This document shows, one piece after another, positions 1-8,656 of a stretch of 40,922 bases of DNA. The translations under genes and the position numbers were made by a program. Position 1 is the first letter of the stretch, and each line of letters begins with the position of its first letter. Origin of the DNA: Bartonella sp. ML69XJBT (GTDB lineage Bacteria; Pseudomonadota; Alphaproteobacteria; Rhizobiales; Rhizobiaceae); contig NZ_JAQITB010000015.1 in assembly GCF_028618515.1 (NCBI RefSeq), positions 1 to 40,922 on the forward strand, given 5' to 3'. The notes under the pieces are model-generated. The model ran no database searches. It had not been told where the DNA came from and saw only the letters and a program-made list of their open reading frames with translations.

Positions 1-221
1 TCAACTAAAGAGTCAATATCATTTTTTAAAAAAAATACCAAAATAATGATTTTTATAATACTAATTACAATACTAACATAAAATGACTACACACTCAAAA
101 CTACCTACAAAAAACAAACTCAAACAGCGCTACTAACCATTGAGACAGATACTTCAAAAAAACTCAACTGGGGCAAAGCATGCCTGCACATTTGTTTTAT
201 AGTCTTGATATTCACTGTAGC

Positions 222-560
222 AACATATTGATTTGTAATGATATTTTACTGTTTTGCATGTTGAATGAGAACCCCGAATATCGTTAAGATTCTCTCATTT
301 CAAATCTCTCTATCTTGAATCAATCAAAATCATTCTCTTGCAGGTCAAAAGCGGGGCTGGCGTGTGGGTAAAACTATAGAAGACAAGGACTAAAATGGCT
401 CTTATAAACCGTCTTAGGTGCCAAGGGCTGTCGCAACATTGGGAGTTGGCAAAGTGAATGATGGTGCTGGCTTGCTCCTTCATAAGCGTAAAGATGGTGG
501 TGCTCAATGGCTTTAACGTTATACCATTCATGAGCGCCTTCGCGAAATGAGCTTGGGTGC
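222..560 (+). pseudogene. Integrase 5'-fragment remnant 1
   Basis: This is a decayed copy of the start of a tyrosine-type phage integrase gene (DUF4102-like N-terminal arm-binding region). Read in shifting frames it still gives GAGLLLHKRKDGGAQWL, then a stop, then RYTIHE and REMSLGA, the usual N-terminal pattern of such integrases. The AT-rich leader upstream (from about 222) is shared with three other copies in the window at about 2810, 11390 and 16805. No catalytic domain follows, so only the leader and the first 60 or so codons are represented. The bases before 222 show no gene that I can recognise. Confidence 0.6.
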
Positions 561-732
561 AACACTGTTGTTGCTCTTCTCATTTTCTTCACTATTATGA
601 TAAAGAAGAATATTATATAAGCTGTATAAAAAGAATTAGCTTTGTCTGGAAAAAGAATCAAATTCTTGTCGAAATACACAAAGCTATGCTAGCCTTTTAT
701 TATTTAAGATTTGAAAAGTATTCTAAAAATTC

Positions 733-2727
733 ATGTGGGATAATGAACAACAGAAAAACGATCCGGGGCAAGACCCCGCGCTTGTAGTCAAGCGCTTGCG
801 CCCTGCGCGCAGGCAAGTTTCTGTCCGTTGGCTCACAGGAACAGTTCTCACCGGAATCACTTCTTGCATTCTGATGGGTATTGCCCTTTTTACTGCCCTT
901 GATGGACAGCAACGTTTGGTAACACCGCCGCAATGGTTTACGCTAGATAACCTTTCACAAATCCAAGACTCAGATGCCAACGGATATAAGAGTGATCGTA
1001 TTTCTCCCACCCATGCACGACAAAGCTTTGATAGCAAACGCCAATTTGAATTATCAATCTTACAGAAAAAGGGCGATAAAAAAGTCATCCAAACCCAACG
1101 TTTTGAATGGATTCGCATGGCTTTAGCCGAAAATCGTCCCAAACAATATAGCTATCCTAAATTTGATTCTTTAAACATGTTTGCTACTGATTCGAAAATT
1201 CAAGCAGCAACACTACAAGATTCGGGACATATTTATGGAGCGAAAATAGAAACCAAATTAATCTTAAGCAACCGTGATTTTGTCATTGATCAAATAGACT
1301 TTGATGGTGCAGATAGCCTAACCGATGATGAAGCACAACAAGAATTAAAAAAAGCAGGATTCACTTTAGAAAAAAACAAAGAACTGCTCTCCATTCTCAC
1401 CCTCATTGACCCTTTAAAATTAGAAGACTTGTCTTCTACCTCCCAATTTACAGAAAGCCCTGAGGTTCGCATTGTTCAAGAAAATGTGACCGTTTCTCCT
1501 CAAAGCCGCCGCATTGATCTCACAAAAAACTATGCTGAAGATATTTTTCCTATTCGTAAGAAACAAAAGATAGCCGATGCTTTTAAAGACAGCAATTATA
1601 CAAAAGAACAAATTGAACGGGTCGTGAGCACTTTAACGAAATTGAACAATTCTGATATGTTAAAAGAGGGAAGTTTATTGCGCATTGGTATTGTGACACA
1701 AGCTGGAGAAGAAGATCATCTGGTAAGAGCAAGTATTTATCAAGGGAAATACCATATTCTCACCATTGCCCTTAATGATCAAGGGCAATTTGTTGAAAGT
1801 GCCGAACCCAGAATGTCCCAAGCACTGAGAACAGCTTTTCAGAATGGTATTCCCCATGCTTATGTCAGTAGCGCACAATTACCAACAGTTTATGATGCAC
1901 TCTATACTGCTCTGCTCAGCCATAATGTCTCACAGTCTCTTTCAAAACATCTCATTCGTCTGCTTGCCACCAATATTGATATGAAAAGCCGGATAACACC
2001 AACCGATCAACTGGAAATATTTTATGCCGTCCCCCAACAAAGTGATACAGGAAAAAATAAGGATAGCAAAAAGAATCAAAAAACCGTAGGAGTACCCACC
2101 AACACAGACCCTGAAATTCGTTATATCAGTGTGACCTTTGGCAATACAATCTATAAATATTACCGTTATCAATCAAAAGATGGCAGGGTCGATTATTATG
2201 ATTCAGAGGGTAAAAGTTCTAAACCTTTCTTGCTACGCAAACCCACTCCCAATGGCGTTTTTGGTTCTCCCTTTGGACCACGCAGACACCCTATTTTAGG
2301 CTATGTGCGCATGCATACAGGTGTTGATTGGGTTGCCCCCAAAGGCTCACCCATTATTGCCGTAGGTGATGGTATTGTCACCAAAGTGGGTGTCACAGGT
2401 GGCTATGGAAACCATACAGAAATTCAACACAGCAATGGATATATCAGCAGCTACTCACACCAAAGCCGTTATGCACCAGACATCAAACCAGGTGTGAGAG
2501 TCCGTCAAGGACAAGTGATTGGCTACGTGGGAACAACAGGAATGGCAACCGGTCCCCATTGTCATTTTGAAATGATTGTCAATGGTGTAAAAGTTGATCC
2601 CATGCGAATCCGTATCCCTGAGGGTAAAGCTTTAACCAAACAAGATTTACAAGCTTTCCTAGAGGAAAAAAACAATATTGATTCTCTGTTAAGCAATCCA
2701 CCTCCTTCATCAGGAGATGCTTCTTAA
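733..2727 (+). CDS. M23 family peptidoglycan metallopeptidase, membrane-anchored
   Basis: This is a predicted zinc endopeptidase that cuts peptide cross-links in peptidoglycan, in the periplasm. One membrane segment lies near residues 35-57 after a basic N-terminus, giving an N-in signal-anchor topology. A long central region (about 90-480) contains the conserved-looking block 'YAEDIFPIRKKQKIADA' and an OapA/LysM-like stretch, as in other rhizobial M23 enzymes. The C-terminal peptidase domain (about 505-635) keeps the zinc and catalytic residues: H528 and D532 (HTGVD) and H609/H611 (HCH). The length of 664 residues matches the long rhizobial type related to MepM. I see no clear Shine-Dalgarno before this ATG, so the start is uncertain, but any later start would remove the cytoplasmic basic stretch. 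It is a stand-alone gene with integrase remnants on both sides. Substrate specificity is inferred from the family. Confidence 0.9.
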   Translation: MWDNEQQKNDPGQDPALVVKRLRPARRQVSVRWLTGTVLTGITSCILMGIALFTALDGQQRLVTPPQWFTLDNLSQIQDSDANGYKSDRISPTHARQSFDSKRQFELSILQKKGDKKVIQTQRFEWIRMALAENRPKQYSYPKFDSLNMFATDSKIQAATLQDSGHIYGAKIETKLILSNRDFVIDQIDFDGADSLTDDEAQQELKKAGFTLEKNKELLSILTLIDPLKLEDLSSTSQFTESPEVRIVQENVTVSPQSRRIDLTKNYAEDIFPIRKKQKIADAFKDSNYTKEQIERVVSTLTKLNNSDMLKEGSLLRIGIVTQAGEEDHLVRASIYQGKYHILTIALNDQGQFVESAEPRMSQALRTAFQNGIPHAYVSSAQLPTVYDALYTALLSHNVSQSLSKHLIRLLATNIDMKSRITPTDQLEIFYAVPQQSDTGKNKDSKKNQKTVGVPTNTDPEIRYISVTFGNTIYKYYRYQSKDGRVDYYDSEGKSSKPFLLRKPTPNGVFGSPFGPRRHPILGYVRMHTGVDWVAPKGSPIIAVGDGIVTKVGVTGGYGNHTEIQHSNGYISSYSHQSRYAPDIKPGVRVRQGQVIGYVGTTGMATGPHCHFEMIVNGVKVDPMRIRIPEGKALTKQDLQAFLEEKNNIDSLLSNPPPSSGDAS

Positions 2728-2809
2728 ACCCACCTTTCAAAATGAACCCTTTTCTCAAAAACATCTCCTGCTTAAAGCACTTCTCCAGCATAGATTGTCT
2801 TGATACCAA

Positions 2810-3195
2810 GGCCTATTGATTTATAATGATAATTTATTGTTTTGCATATGGAATAAAAGACTTAAAGAGCGTAGGATTTTCTCATTTCAAATCTGTTTAT
2901 ATTGAATCAATCAAAACCATCCCCTTGTACATCACAAGAGGGGTGAGTGCATGAATAAAAACTATACAAGAAAGGAGTAAAAATGCCCCTTATGAACCGT
3001 CTCAGGTGCCAAAGGCTGTCACAACATTGAGGGCTAGCAAAGTGTACGATAAGGTCAGCTTGCTTCTTCACAAACGTAAAGATAGGAACTCAATGGATTT
3101 ACCGTTACACCATAGCACCGTCGTGAAAATGTGCTTTGGAGTATTGAGAGAGGTCTCTTTAAAACAAGCCCGTGAATTGGTAACCTCCTAGCGTT
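2810..3195 (+). pseudogene. Integrase 5'-fragment remnant 2
   Basis: This is the best preserved of four decayed integrase starts. A good leader (AAAGGAG before an ATG near 2982) precedes the first codons, which are then interrupted. Further on the frames spell LLLHKRKD, then (after a shift) QWIYRYTIA, then LREVSLKQARELVT, the classical N-terminal signature of DUF4102-type tyrosine integrases. Several frameshifts and stops are needed to join these pieces, so it cannot be functional. The remaining bases to about 3670 hold no gene or clear structure that I can support. Confidence 0.65.
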
Positions 3196-3686
3196 TGTTT
3201 TATAGCAATAACCCAAAATATCTCTCTCACATCTTGTTAAAGGGATACCCCGTAGAGAATTTGCAAAAAGCCAGGTACAAAAAAGATTTTTTCCTTAAAT
3301 GCTTTCTCTCTCATCTTGAAAAGACCGCATGACCTCTTCTTAGCCCCTATTCATGACATTGCTGATGTTTTTCCAATCTTATCCACAATGAGAAATTTTA
3401 ACCAGAGTCTTTGTTTTCCATAAGGCAACAACACAAAACAAAACTTTTAAAACAGAAAAATCAAAAAACAATTGCAAATCGCTAAAGAACAAAAGAAAGG
3501 GCTCAAAATAACGAAAATAACCAGAGAATTTTTAAAAACATATCAGATTTAAAAAATCGGAAATAAATACCATTTTTGGGCAATCTTAAATGATATAAAT
3601 CGTACTATTTGAAGGGATAACGCCTCTGATGATATCATGACTGTCAAGTATTTTAGTAAGGTATTTTTGTTTTGGATAATGATTTT

Positions 3687-5201
3687 ATGAAATACCAATA
3701 TAGAACAATCACTGCGATTTTTTTTACCATTTTTCTTTGCATCAAACCTTCTTTTTCTCCTGCACAAAATCTTTCTGTAAACGATGAAAAAAGACGAAAT
3801 TTCATCAAACAATTACCGAAACCTAAACGCATTGCCTTTGATAATCGTTCAACCAATGTATACATTGTGAATGAACTTACCAATCCACCGACTTCTATGG
3901 TGTTAATTGACAAAGGTCTAGAGCGTGGAAAATGGAAAACCGGTGACTATTGGGGAAATACAGGTCCCTCAAAGACAATTGCAGCTGGCTTGTTCGGAGA
4001 AGCAGCAACAACATCGAATGCTTGGCTTTCAGGATCTGGGGGATGGGTTAAATATCGCGTACAAGATGATGGAACTCTTTTAAAATTTCGCTGGTACAAC
4101 CCCTATAGTGGCGCCAACCAATATTCTGCAACCTCGAACAACAAAGAGTATTATTTTGAACGTAGAGAGGGTGTGGGTGATAACGCAAGAACAATTTGGT
4201 ACGTAAAAAGAAAGACGCCCAAGAATTATAACATTGTCATAGCAGCTGATCCGCAACCGTGGCGTTTGGATTCTGGTGATCCTAATGCGAACAGCAACAG
4301 AGAACCATGGCTAAAGACAAATAGACAAGTTGCAACGGCACTAAAATCCCACGCCGCCTCATTTTATATCGTCAATGGTGATTTAACGGAGTTTGGCCGC
4401 CCCCAAACTTATCAAGACTATGCAGATGTTTATAAAAACATGGCTTATCCTGTCTATGAAGGACTAGGCAATCATGATTATGCCAATAATGTTCGTGATT
4501 GTACGATACCGATGTCAAATCTTTCAAAGGATGCCTGTGCGGTGAGCGCTGTGAAAAGAATGTTTAAAGAAATAAACAAATATAGCAGTTCTCTCCCTAT
4601 GTTTCGTCAACACGTGACTTCTCGTTGGTCCGCTCGTTTTGAAAAAGCGCGTCACTTCATAACTGGAAGTTTAAGCTACTCATGGGATTATGGGGATATT
4701 CACTATGTGCAGCTTCACAATTATCCAACTTATACTGCACATTTATCTGATGGTCACACGACAGTCAGAATAACAAAAGCTCTAGGGTGGCTGAAAAAAG
4801 ATTTGGCAGCTGCTGATAAAAGAGGAAAAGTGACTATTCTCAATTTTCACGATGCGCGTCCCTATTTTGGCGATCATGATTCACATTTTCTTCATCCCCA
4901 AAATGCAAAAAATCTCGCTGCCTTTAAATCACTCATGACTTCTCATAATGTCAAAGCCATCTTTGTAGGACATGAGCATTCTCGATTCTATTGCCGTGCA
5001 CAAGATGATAAAGTTTTCGGAAATATTCCCCTCTACACAGCAGGAGCACTCTTTAGTGGAGACTACTATCTTGTCAATGTGCAAGGAAAAAACATTCACG
5101 TGAAAGCTTATAATGGAAAAACAGGCAAACCCGTTTTGCTTGAGGATTTAGGACGAAATGGAGATAAAAAGTCCCTTTCGAAAAGTTGTAGCAATTTATA
5201 A
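3687..5201 (+). CDS. Secreted metallophosphoesterase with N-terminal aegerolysin-like domain
   Basis: This is a predicted exported phosphoesterase of the calcineurin-like superfamily. In the longer 509-residue reading (ATG at 3672) the metal-binding motifs are GDLTEFG (D237), GNHD (N267, H268, D269) and GHEH (H434, H436), with a further HD near residue 395; this is a complete dimetal set. Residues 6-31 form a signal peptide with a likely cut after SPA (A31). Residues about 50-180 form a separate beta-rich domain containing LERGKWKTG, WLSGSGGW and FRWYNPYSGANQY, which resembles aegerolysin/actinoporin-like lipid-binding sandwiches; that comparison is mine and untested. The internal ATG at 3687 was chosen because it begins directly before the signal peptide; neither start has a strong ribosome site. 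Convergent with the kinase downstream. Substrate unknown; a surface lipid or nucleotide is possible. Confidence 0.8.
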   Translation: MKYQYRTITAIFFTIFLCIKPSFSPAQNLSVNDEKRRNFIKQLPKPKRIAFDNRSTNVYIVNELTNPPTSMVLIDKGLERGKWKTGDYWGNTGPSKTIAAGLFGEAATTSNAWLSGSGGWVKYRVQDDGTLLKFRWYNPYSGANQYSATSNNKEYYFERREGVGDNARTIWYVKRKTPKNYNIVIAADPQPWRLDSGDPNANSNREPWLKTNRQVATALKSHAASFYIVNGDLTEFGRPQTYQDYADVYKNMAYPVYEGLGNHDYANNVRDCTIPMSNLSKDACAVSAVKRMFKEINKYSSSLPMFRQHVTSRWSARFEKARHFITGSLSYSWDYGDIHYVQLHNYPTYTAHLSDGHTTVRITKALGWLKKDLAAADKRGKVTILNFHDARPYFGDHDSHFLHPQNAKNLAAFKSLMTSHNVKAIFVGHEHSRFYCRAQDDKVFGNIPLYTAGALFSGDYYLVNVQGKNIHVKAYNGKTGKPVLLEDLGRNGDKKSLSKSCSNL

Positions 5202-5252
5202 GGGTGTTTTTGTTTTTAACCTTAACCACAACAAGAAATCGTAAAGTCACCT

Positions 5253-6683
5253 TTATGGGTTAGACGGTGTATTTTTTGCACCACTTGCGTTGAGTTTTGG
5301 CAAAGGAATGACAATTTTTGTACCTCCCAAAGCAGAGCTTTCAAAGAGTGGTTTTTCACCAAATTGCATACAAAGCTGTTCCACAACCAAACGCCCAAGA
5401 CCGGTCTTTTGCTCCGACGTTTGGTTCTTCATCCCCACCCCATCATCTTCGACAATAAGCATTAACTGTCCATTTGGCTCAGCCCCAAATGAAATATAAA
5501 TATGACCAGCACGATGATCAGGAAAAGCATGTTTTAAAGAATTTGTCAGCAATTCACCAAGAATAATTCCAAGGGTTGTGGCATCTCTTGAAGACAATCG
5601 ACAATCTTTAAAATCCGTGTGAATAGTGATATTTTCGCGCAATTCAAAAGGAACGGCCAATTCGACATCATGCACCACGGAGCTAAGAAACTCTGCCAAG
5701 AGAGTTGTTTCCATATCATCACTCAAGCGCAAGCGCCGATGTGCAGTAGAAATTGTCTGGATACGATCGCGTGCAGCCCCAAGCACAGAACGCACTTCTT
5801 CATTTTTGCTGCGATTTAATTGGAGCCCCAGCAAAGAAGATACTGTACCAAGAGAATTACCAATGCGGTGGCTTGCATCCTGTAAGAGCATTTCCACCCG
5901 TTGGCGTTCTTTTTCAGCATGATTGCGTGCGCTTTCCAATTCTTGTGTCCGCTCTTTGACTCGTGCTTCAAGAGCAGCATTTTCGCTATGAAGCAGCAAT
6001 TGATACATTTTTAAAGAGCGTATATCACGACGAAAACGATTAATGACAAAATAAGCAGAAACAAAAGTACTCACGACAGAAACAATCGCAGCCAATGTGA
6101 GCGCAGCCCGCATAAATGCAATACCTTCGCGCTGTTTTTGCCGCACCACATCATCTCCATTAATAAAGCTTGTCATCAATTGGGCTAAACGTGCCACTTG
6201 AATCTTCTGACTTTCAGAAGCAGGCGCAGATTGAGAAGATGGATCAGGAAGTGCATCAAGCGCATGCATATGAGCACTGAGAAAAGCTTTGCGCGCTTCG
6301 ACTTCCTTTTTAAAAGCGCTAAACCATTCATACCACCGCGGATGTGCATAAACAATGAGCTCCGTATAATCGAGAATATCCTCAAGTTCGCGTGCTGCAT
6401 TTTCAAAATGTGCTTTATCTTCTGCACTTCGGGTTTTTGCATAGCTACGGTCAGCAACAGCCATATCGATGAGGCCAATCAGCACCAAATCGGCCTGTTC
6501 GCGCAACTCTGAACTTGTATTCAACTGTGCAACTTCCCGATCAACGGCATTTGAGAGCAACATAATAAAGCTCGATGCCAAAAGAGCCATAACAAGAGAA
6601 ACCACAATTGCCACCCAACGCCAGCTTGAGATGCTTGAATCAGTAGAAGGACTTTGAGGAAGCAGCTTTTTCTGATGTGTCAT
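5253..6683 (-). CDS. CHASE3-type sensor histidine kinase (HisKA_2 family)
   Basis: This is a membrane sensor kinase, 476 residues from the chosen start. Two membrane segments (about 20-40 and 190-215) enclose a periplasmic helical CHASE3-like domain containing the block 'ADLVLIGLIDMAVADRSY'. A coiled-coil linker follows (about 225-265). The HisKA_2 box DASHRIGNSL carries the phospho-acceptor H272, and the ATPase domain has ELLTNSLKHAF (N box), DDGVGM (G1) and TGLGRLVVEQL (G2). HisKA_2 and HWE kinases typically signal to PhyR-type regulators in alphaproteobacteria, and this gene lies next to ecfG-nepR-phyR, so an input role to the general stress response is likely but inferred. The ATG at 6683 has GGAAA about five bases upstream; the ATG 33 bases earlier has none. 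Confidence 0.85.
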   Translation of the reverse strand: MTHQKKLLPQSPSTDSSISSWRWVAIVVSLVMALLASSFIMLLSNAVDREVAQLNTSSELREQADLVLIGLIDMAVADRSYAKTRSAEDKAHFENAARELEDILDYTELIVYAHPRWYEWFSAFKKEVEARKAFLSAHMHALDALPDPSSQSAPASESQKIQVARLAQLMTSFINGDDVVRQKQREGIAFMRAALTLAAIVSVVSTFVSAYFVINRFRRDIRSLKMYQLLLHSENAALEARVKERTQELESARNHAEKERQRVEMLLQDASHRIGNSLGTVSSLLGLQLNRSKNEEVRSVLGAARDRIQTISTAHRRLRLSDDMETTLLAEFLSSVVHDVELAVPFELRENITIHTDFKDCRLSSRDATTLGIILGELLTNSLKHAFPDHRAGHIYISFGAEPNGQLMLIVEDDGVGMKNQTSEQKTGLGRLVVEQLCMQFGEKPLFESSALGGTKIVIPLPKLNASGAKNTPSNP

Positions 6684-6908
6684 AGAATTTCCATAGGCAA
6701 ACCTGAAAATCGTCATTTTTCAGCACAAAGGAAGGCACCTTCAGGAACATAACAACAAAAGCCCGCAAGAGAATTTCATACAGGCTTTTCTTATTTCTCT
6801 TAAAGAGATATGCCAAACACTTTGAATTTCCTCAGATACTGACTTTACTGTAATAGCTATAACGAGAATAAAAAAAACAAGGTTCTTAACCATAATTATT
6901 ATACTTTT

Positions 6909-7463
6909 TTAGCCATTAAATGAACATAATGTGCTTCCAGCCGAATAAGAATCAGGTCCATAATCGGACTCACCATTGACCTTGAGCAGTTCCTGTAAGC
7001 GATTACGTGCTCTACTCACACGGCTTTTAATGGTCCCCACAGCACAGCCACAAATAGCAGCAGCATCTTCATAAGAAAAACCCGATGCCCCAATAAGAAT
7101 AATGGCTTCTCTTTGATCAGCAGAAAGCAGATTTAAGGCTTTTTTGAAATCTTGCAAATCAAGGGATCCATATTGCGCAGGATGAACAGCAACACTTTGG
7201 GTAAACACACCATCACTGTCTTGTACTTCTCTGCCTCTTTTACGCATTTGACTATAAAATTCGTTGCGCAAAATGGTAAAAAGCCAAGCTTTAAGGTTTG
7301 TTCCCATTTCAAAGCTGTCTTGCTTGGCCCATGCTTTCATAAGGGTATCTTGGACCAAATCATCTGCTTTATCATGCTTTCCACTTAAAGAAAGTGCAAA
7401 AGCTCGTAAAGCTGGTAGAACCTGCAGGAGTTCCTGCTTAAAGTTTTTCACGCACTTCACCAT
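6909..7463 (-). CDS. ecfG: EcfG-type RNA polymerase sigma factor (general stress response)
   Basis: This is an extracytoplasmic-function sigma factor of the alphaproteobacterial EcfG (ECF15) group, which directs RNA polymerase to GGAAC-type promoters. Region 2 shows LSGKHDKADDLVQDTLMKAW and TNLKAWLFTILRNEFYSQMRK; region 4 shows LSADQREAIILIGASGFSYEDAA followed by CAVGTIKSRVSRARNRL, the DNA-binding helix-turn-helix. It lies directly downstream of nepR, with a start a few bases past the nepR stop. An upstream ATG at 7487 overlaps nepR and would add eight residues; I prefer 7463 because family members begin at about this point, but both ribosome sites are weak. Its promoter is probably the divergent GGAAC site ahead of nepR, giving autoregulation. 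In Bartonella this protein is often simply called RpoE. Confidence 0.92.
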   Translation of the reverse strand: MVKCVKNFKQELLQVLPALRAFALSLSGKHDKADDLVQDTLMKAWAKQDSFEMGTNLKAWLFTILRNEFYSQMRKRGREVQDSDGVFTQSVAVHPAQYGSLDLQDFKKALNLLSADQREAIILIGASGFSYEDAAAICGCAVGTIKSRVSRARNRLQELLKVNGESDYGPDSYSAGSTLCSFNG

Positions 7464-7470
7464 AAAAGGT

Positions 7471-7674
7471 TCAAACCTTTTCCACATTGTTTAAACCAAA
7501 TTGCTCTGCGCGCTCTAACCTGTCCAAAAGCTCCAACAAACGCCGTGGCAGTGCTTCTTCCTGAATTTCTAGATAAAATTGGCGTAATTTTCGTGCTATT
7601 TCACTATTGACTCCGAGAAGGTCATCTCCAAGCATACAGTGATTGGTGATATTTTTTTCATCACGGTCGTTCAT
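7471..7674 (-). CDS. nepR: NepR anti-sigma factor
   Basis: This 67-residue protein is the anti-sigma factor that sequesters EcfG until phosphorylated PhyR pulls it away. The diagnostic core is IARKLRQFYLEIQEEALPRRLLELLDRLERAE, quoted here in parts: IARKLRQFY, EEALPRRLLELLDRL; it matches the NepR pattern of LR..Y....E.LP.R...LL..L. The ATG at 7674 was chosen because GGGGGAG lies about six bases upstream; the reading frame is open for a further 30 codons without a ribosome site. It is the first gene of a nepR-ecfG pair and diverges from phyR. The transcript probably starts from the GGAAC element at 7758-7762. Confidence 0.9.
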   Translation of the reverse strand: MNDRDEKNITNHCMLGDDLLGVNSEIARKLRQFYLEIQEEALPRRLLELLDRLERAEQFGLNNVEKV

Positions 7675-7736
7675 TTTTTCTCCCCCTAATCCATATAATA
7701 TCAGTAGTACCGATAATATTTTCGCCTTAAGGTTGT

Positions 7737-7762
7737 AAATATAGTGATCTATAAAAAGTTCC
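7737..7762 (-). promoter_or_regulatory. EcfG-type promoter for nepR-ecfG
   Basis: On the minus strand GGAAC (7762-7758) is followed, after exactly 17 bases, by ATTT (7740-7737). The alphaproteobacterial EcfG consensus is GGAAC-N16/17-cGTT-like, so the -35 is perfect and the -10 approximate. It lies about 60 bases before the nepR start codon, consistent with autoregulation of the sigma factor. Confidence 0.6.
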
Positions 7763-7773
7763 ATACGGAGAGG

Positions 7774-7799
7774 GGAACTTTTTTATCTTTCAAAGATTT
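7774..7799 (+). promoter_or_regulatory. EcfG-type promoter for phyR
   Basis: On the plus strand GGAAC (7774-7778) is followed after exactly 17 bases by ATTT (7796-7799). It mirrors the nepR promoter in spacing and -10 sequence, with the two -35 boxes only 11 bases apart. It lies about 40 bases upstream of the phyR start codon. Confidence 0.6.
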
Positions 7800-7841
7800 C
7801 AACCAACAAAGTGCTTCAAAGGTCATAAGGAGTTATAAATT

Positions 7842-8636
7842 ATGTCATTATCCATGCGCATCGCACCACATCTTCCCTATCTTCGGCGTTTTGCCCGGTC
7901 TGTCACAGGCAGCCAATCCTCAGGTGATGCTTATGTTTCAGCGATGTTGGAAGCACTTATTGCGGATATTTCGATTTTTCCTCAAAAATCCAGTGACCGT
8001 ATTAGTACCTATTGGCTTTTTTGCCACCTTTTTGACCAAACCACACCGAATATCCCAGAACCGCTCCCACAATTTGGTCTTGAACAAAAAACCAGTGCCA
8101 AATTATCGTATTTGACCCCGCGTGCACGCCAAGCCTTTTTATTGATTGCTGTTGAGGGTTTTAATGAACAAGAAGCCAGTGAAATCATGTCTCTTGATGC
8201 GAAAGAATTCCGCAAGCTTCTCACCCAAGCCTCCACGGATATTTCTCAACAAATAGCCACAAAAGTCATGATTATTGAAGATGAGCCTCTTATTGCCATG
8301 GATATTGAACAAATGGTAGAAAGTCTTGGCCATCAGGTGATAGGCATAGCACGAACCCGTGATGAAGCTGTCATCATGTATCATAAGAAAAAACCGCGGT
8401 TGATTTTAGCTGATATTCAATTAGCCGATAACAGTTCAGGCATTGATGCGGTCAATGACATTTTACAAAATGACCGCATACCGGTGATCTTTATCACAGC
8501 TTTTCCTGAAAGACTCCTAACTGGCGAGCGTCCAGAGCCGACTTTTTTAGTGACTAAACCCTTTAATCCTGATATGGTAAAAGCACTTATTTCACAGGCT
8601 TTATTCTTTCAAGAGAATGCCTCCAAAGCGGCCTAG
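7842..8636 (+). CDS. phyR: PhyR anti-anti-sigma response regulator
   Basis: This 264-residue regulator has an N-terminal sigma-like decoy domain (about 1-135; LPYLRRFARSVTGSQSSGDAYV and LTPRARQAFLLIAVEGFNE are visible in parts) and a C-terminal receiver domain (about 143-260). In the receiver the acidic pocket MIIEDEPLIA, the phospho-acceptor D191 in ILADIQLAD, and the switch residues FITAFPE and TKPF are all present. When phosphorylated, the decoy domain binds NepR and frees EcfG. The start has AAGGAG nine bases upstream. It is separated by about 20 bases from the downstream kinase, so the two are probably co-transcribed, and it diverges from nepR-ecfG. All residues required for the partner-switch mechanism look intact. 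Confidence 0.93.
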   Translation: MSLSMRIAPHLPYLRRFARSVTGSQSSGDAYVSAMLEALIADISIFPQKSSDRISTYWLFCHLFDQTTPNIPEPLPQFGLEQKTSAKLSYLTPRARQAFLLIAVEGFNEQEASEIMSLDAKEFRKLLTQASTDISQQIATKVMIIEDEPLIAMDIEQMVESLGHQVIGIARTRDEAVIMYHKKKPRLILADIQLADNSSGIDAVNDILQNDRIPVIFITAFPERLLTGERPEPTFLVTKPFNPDMVKALISQALFFQENASKAA

Positions 8637-8656
8637 AACAGAATAACATCTCCATT

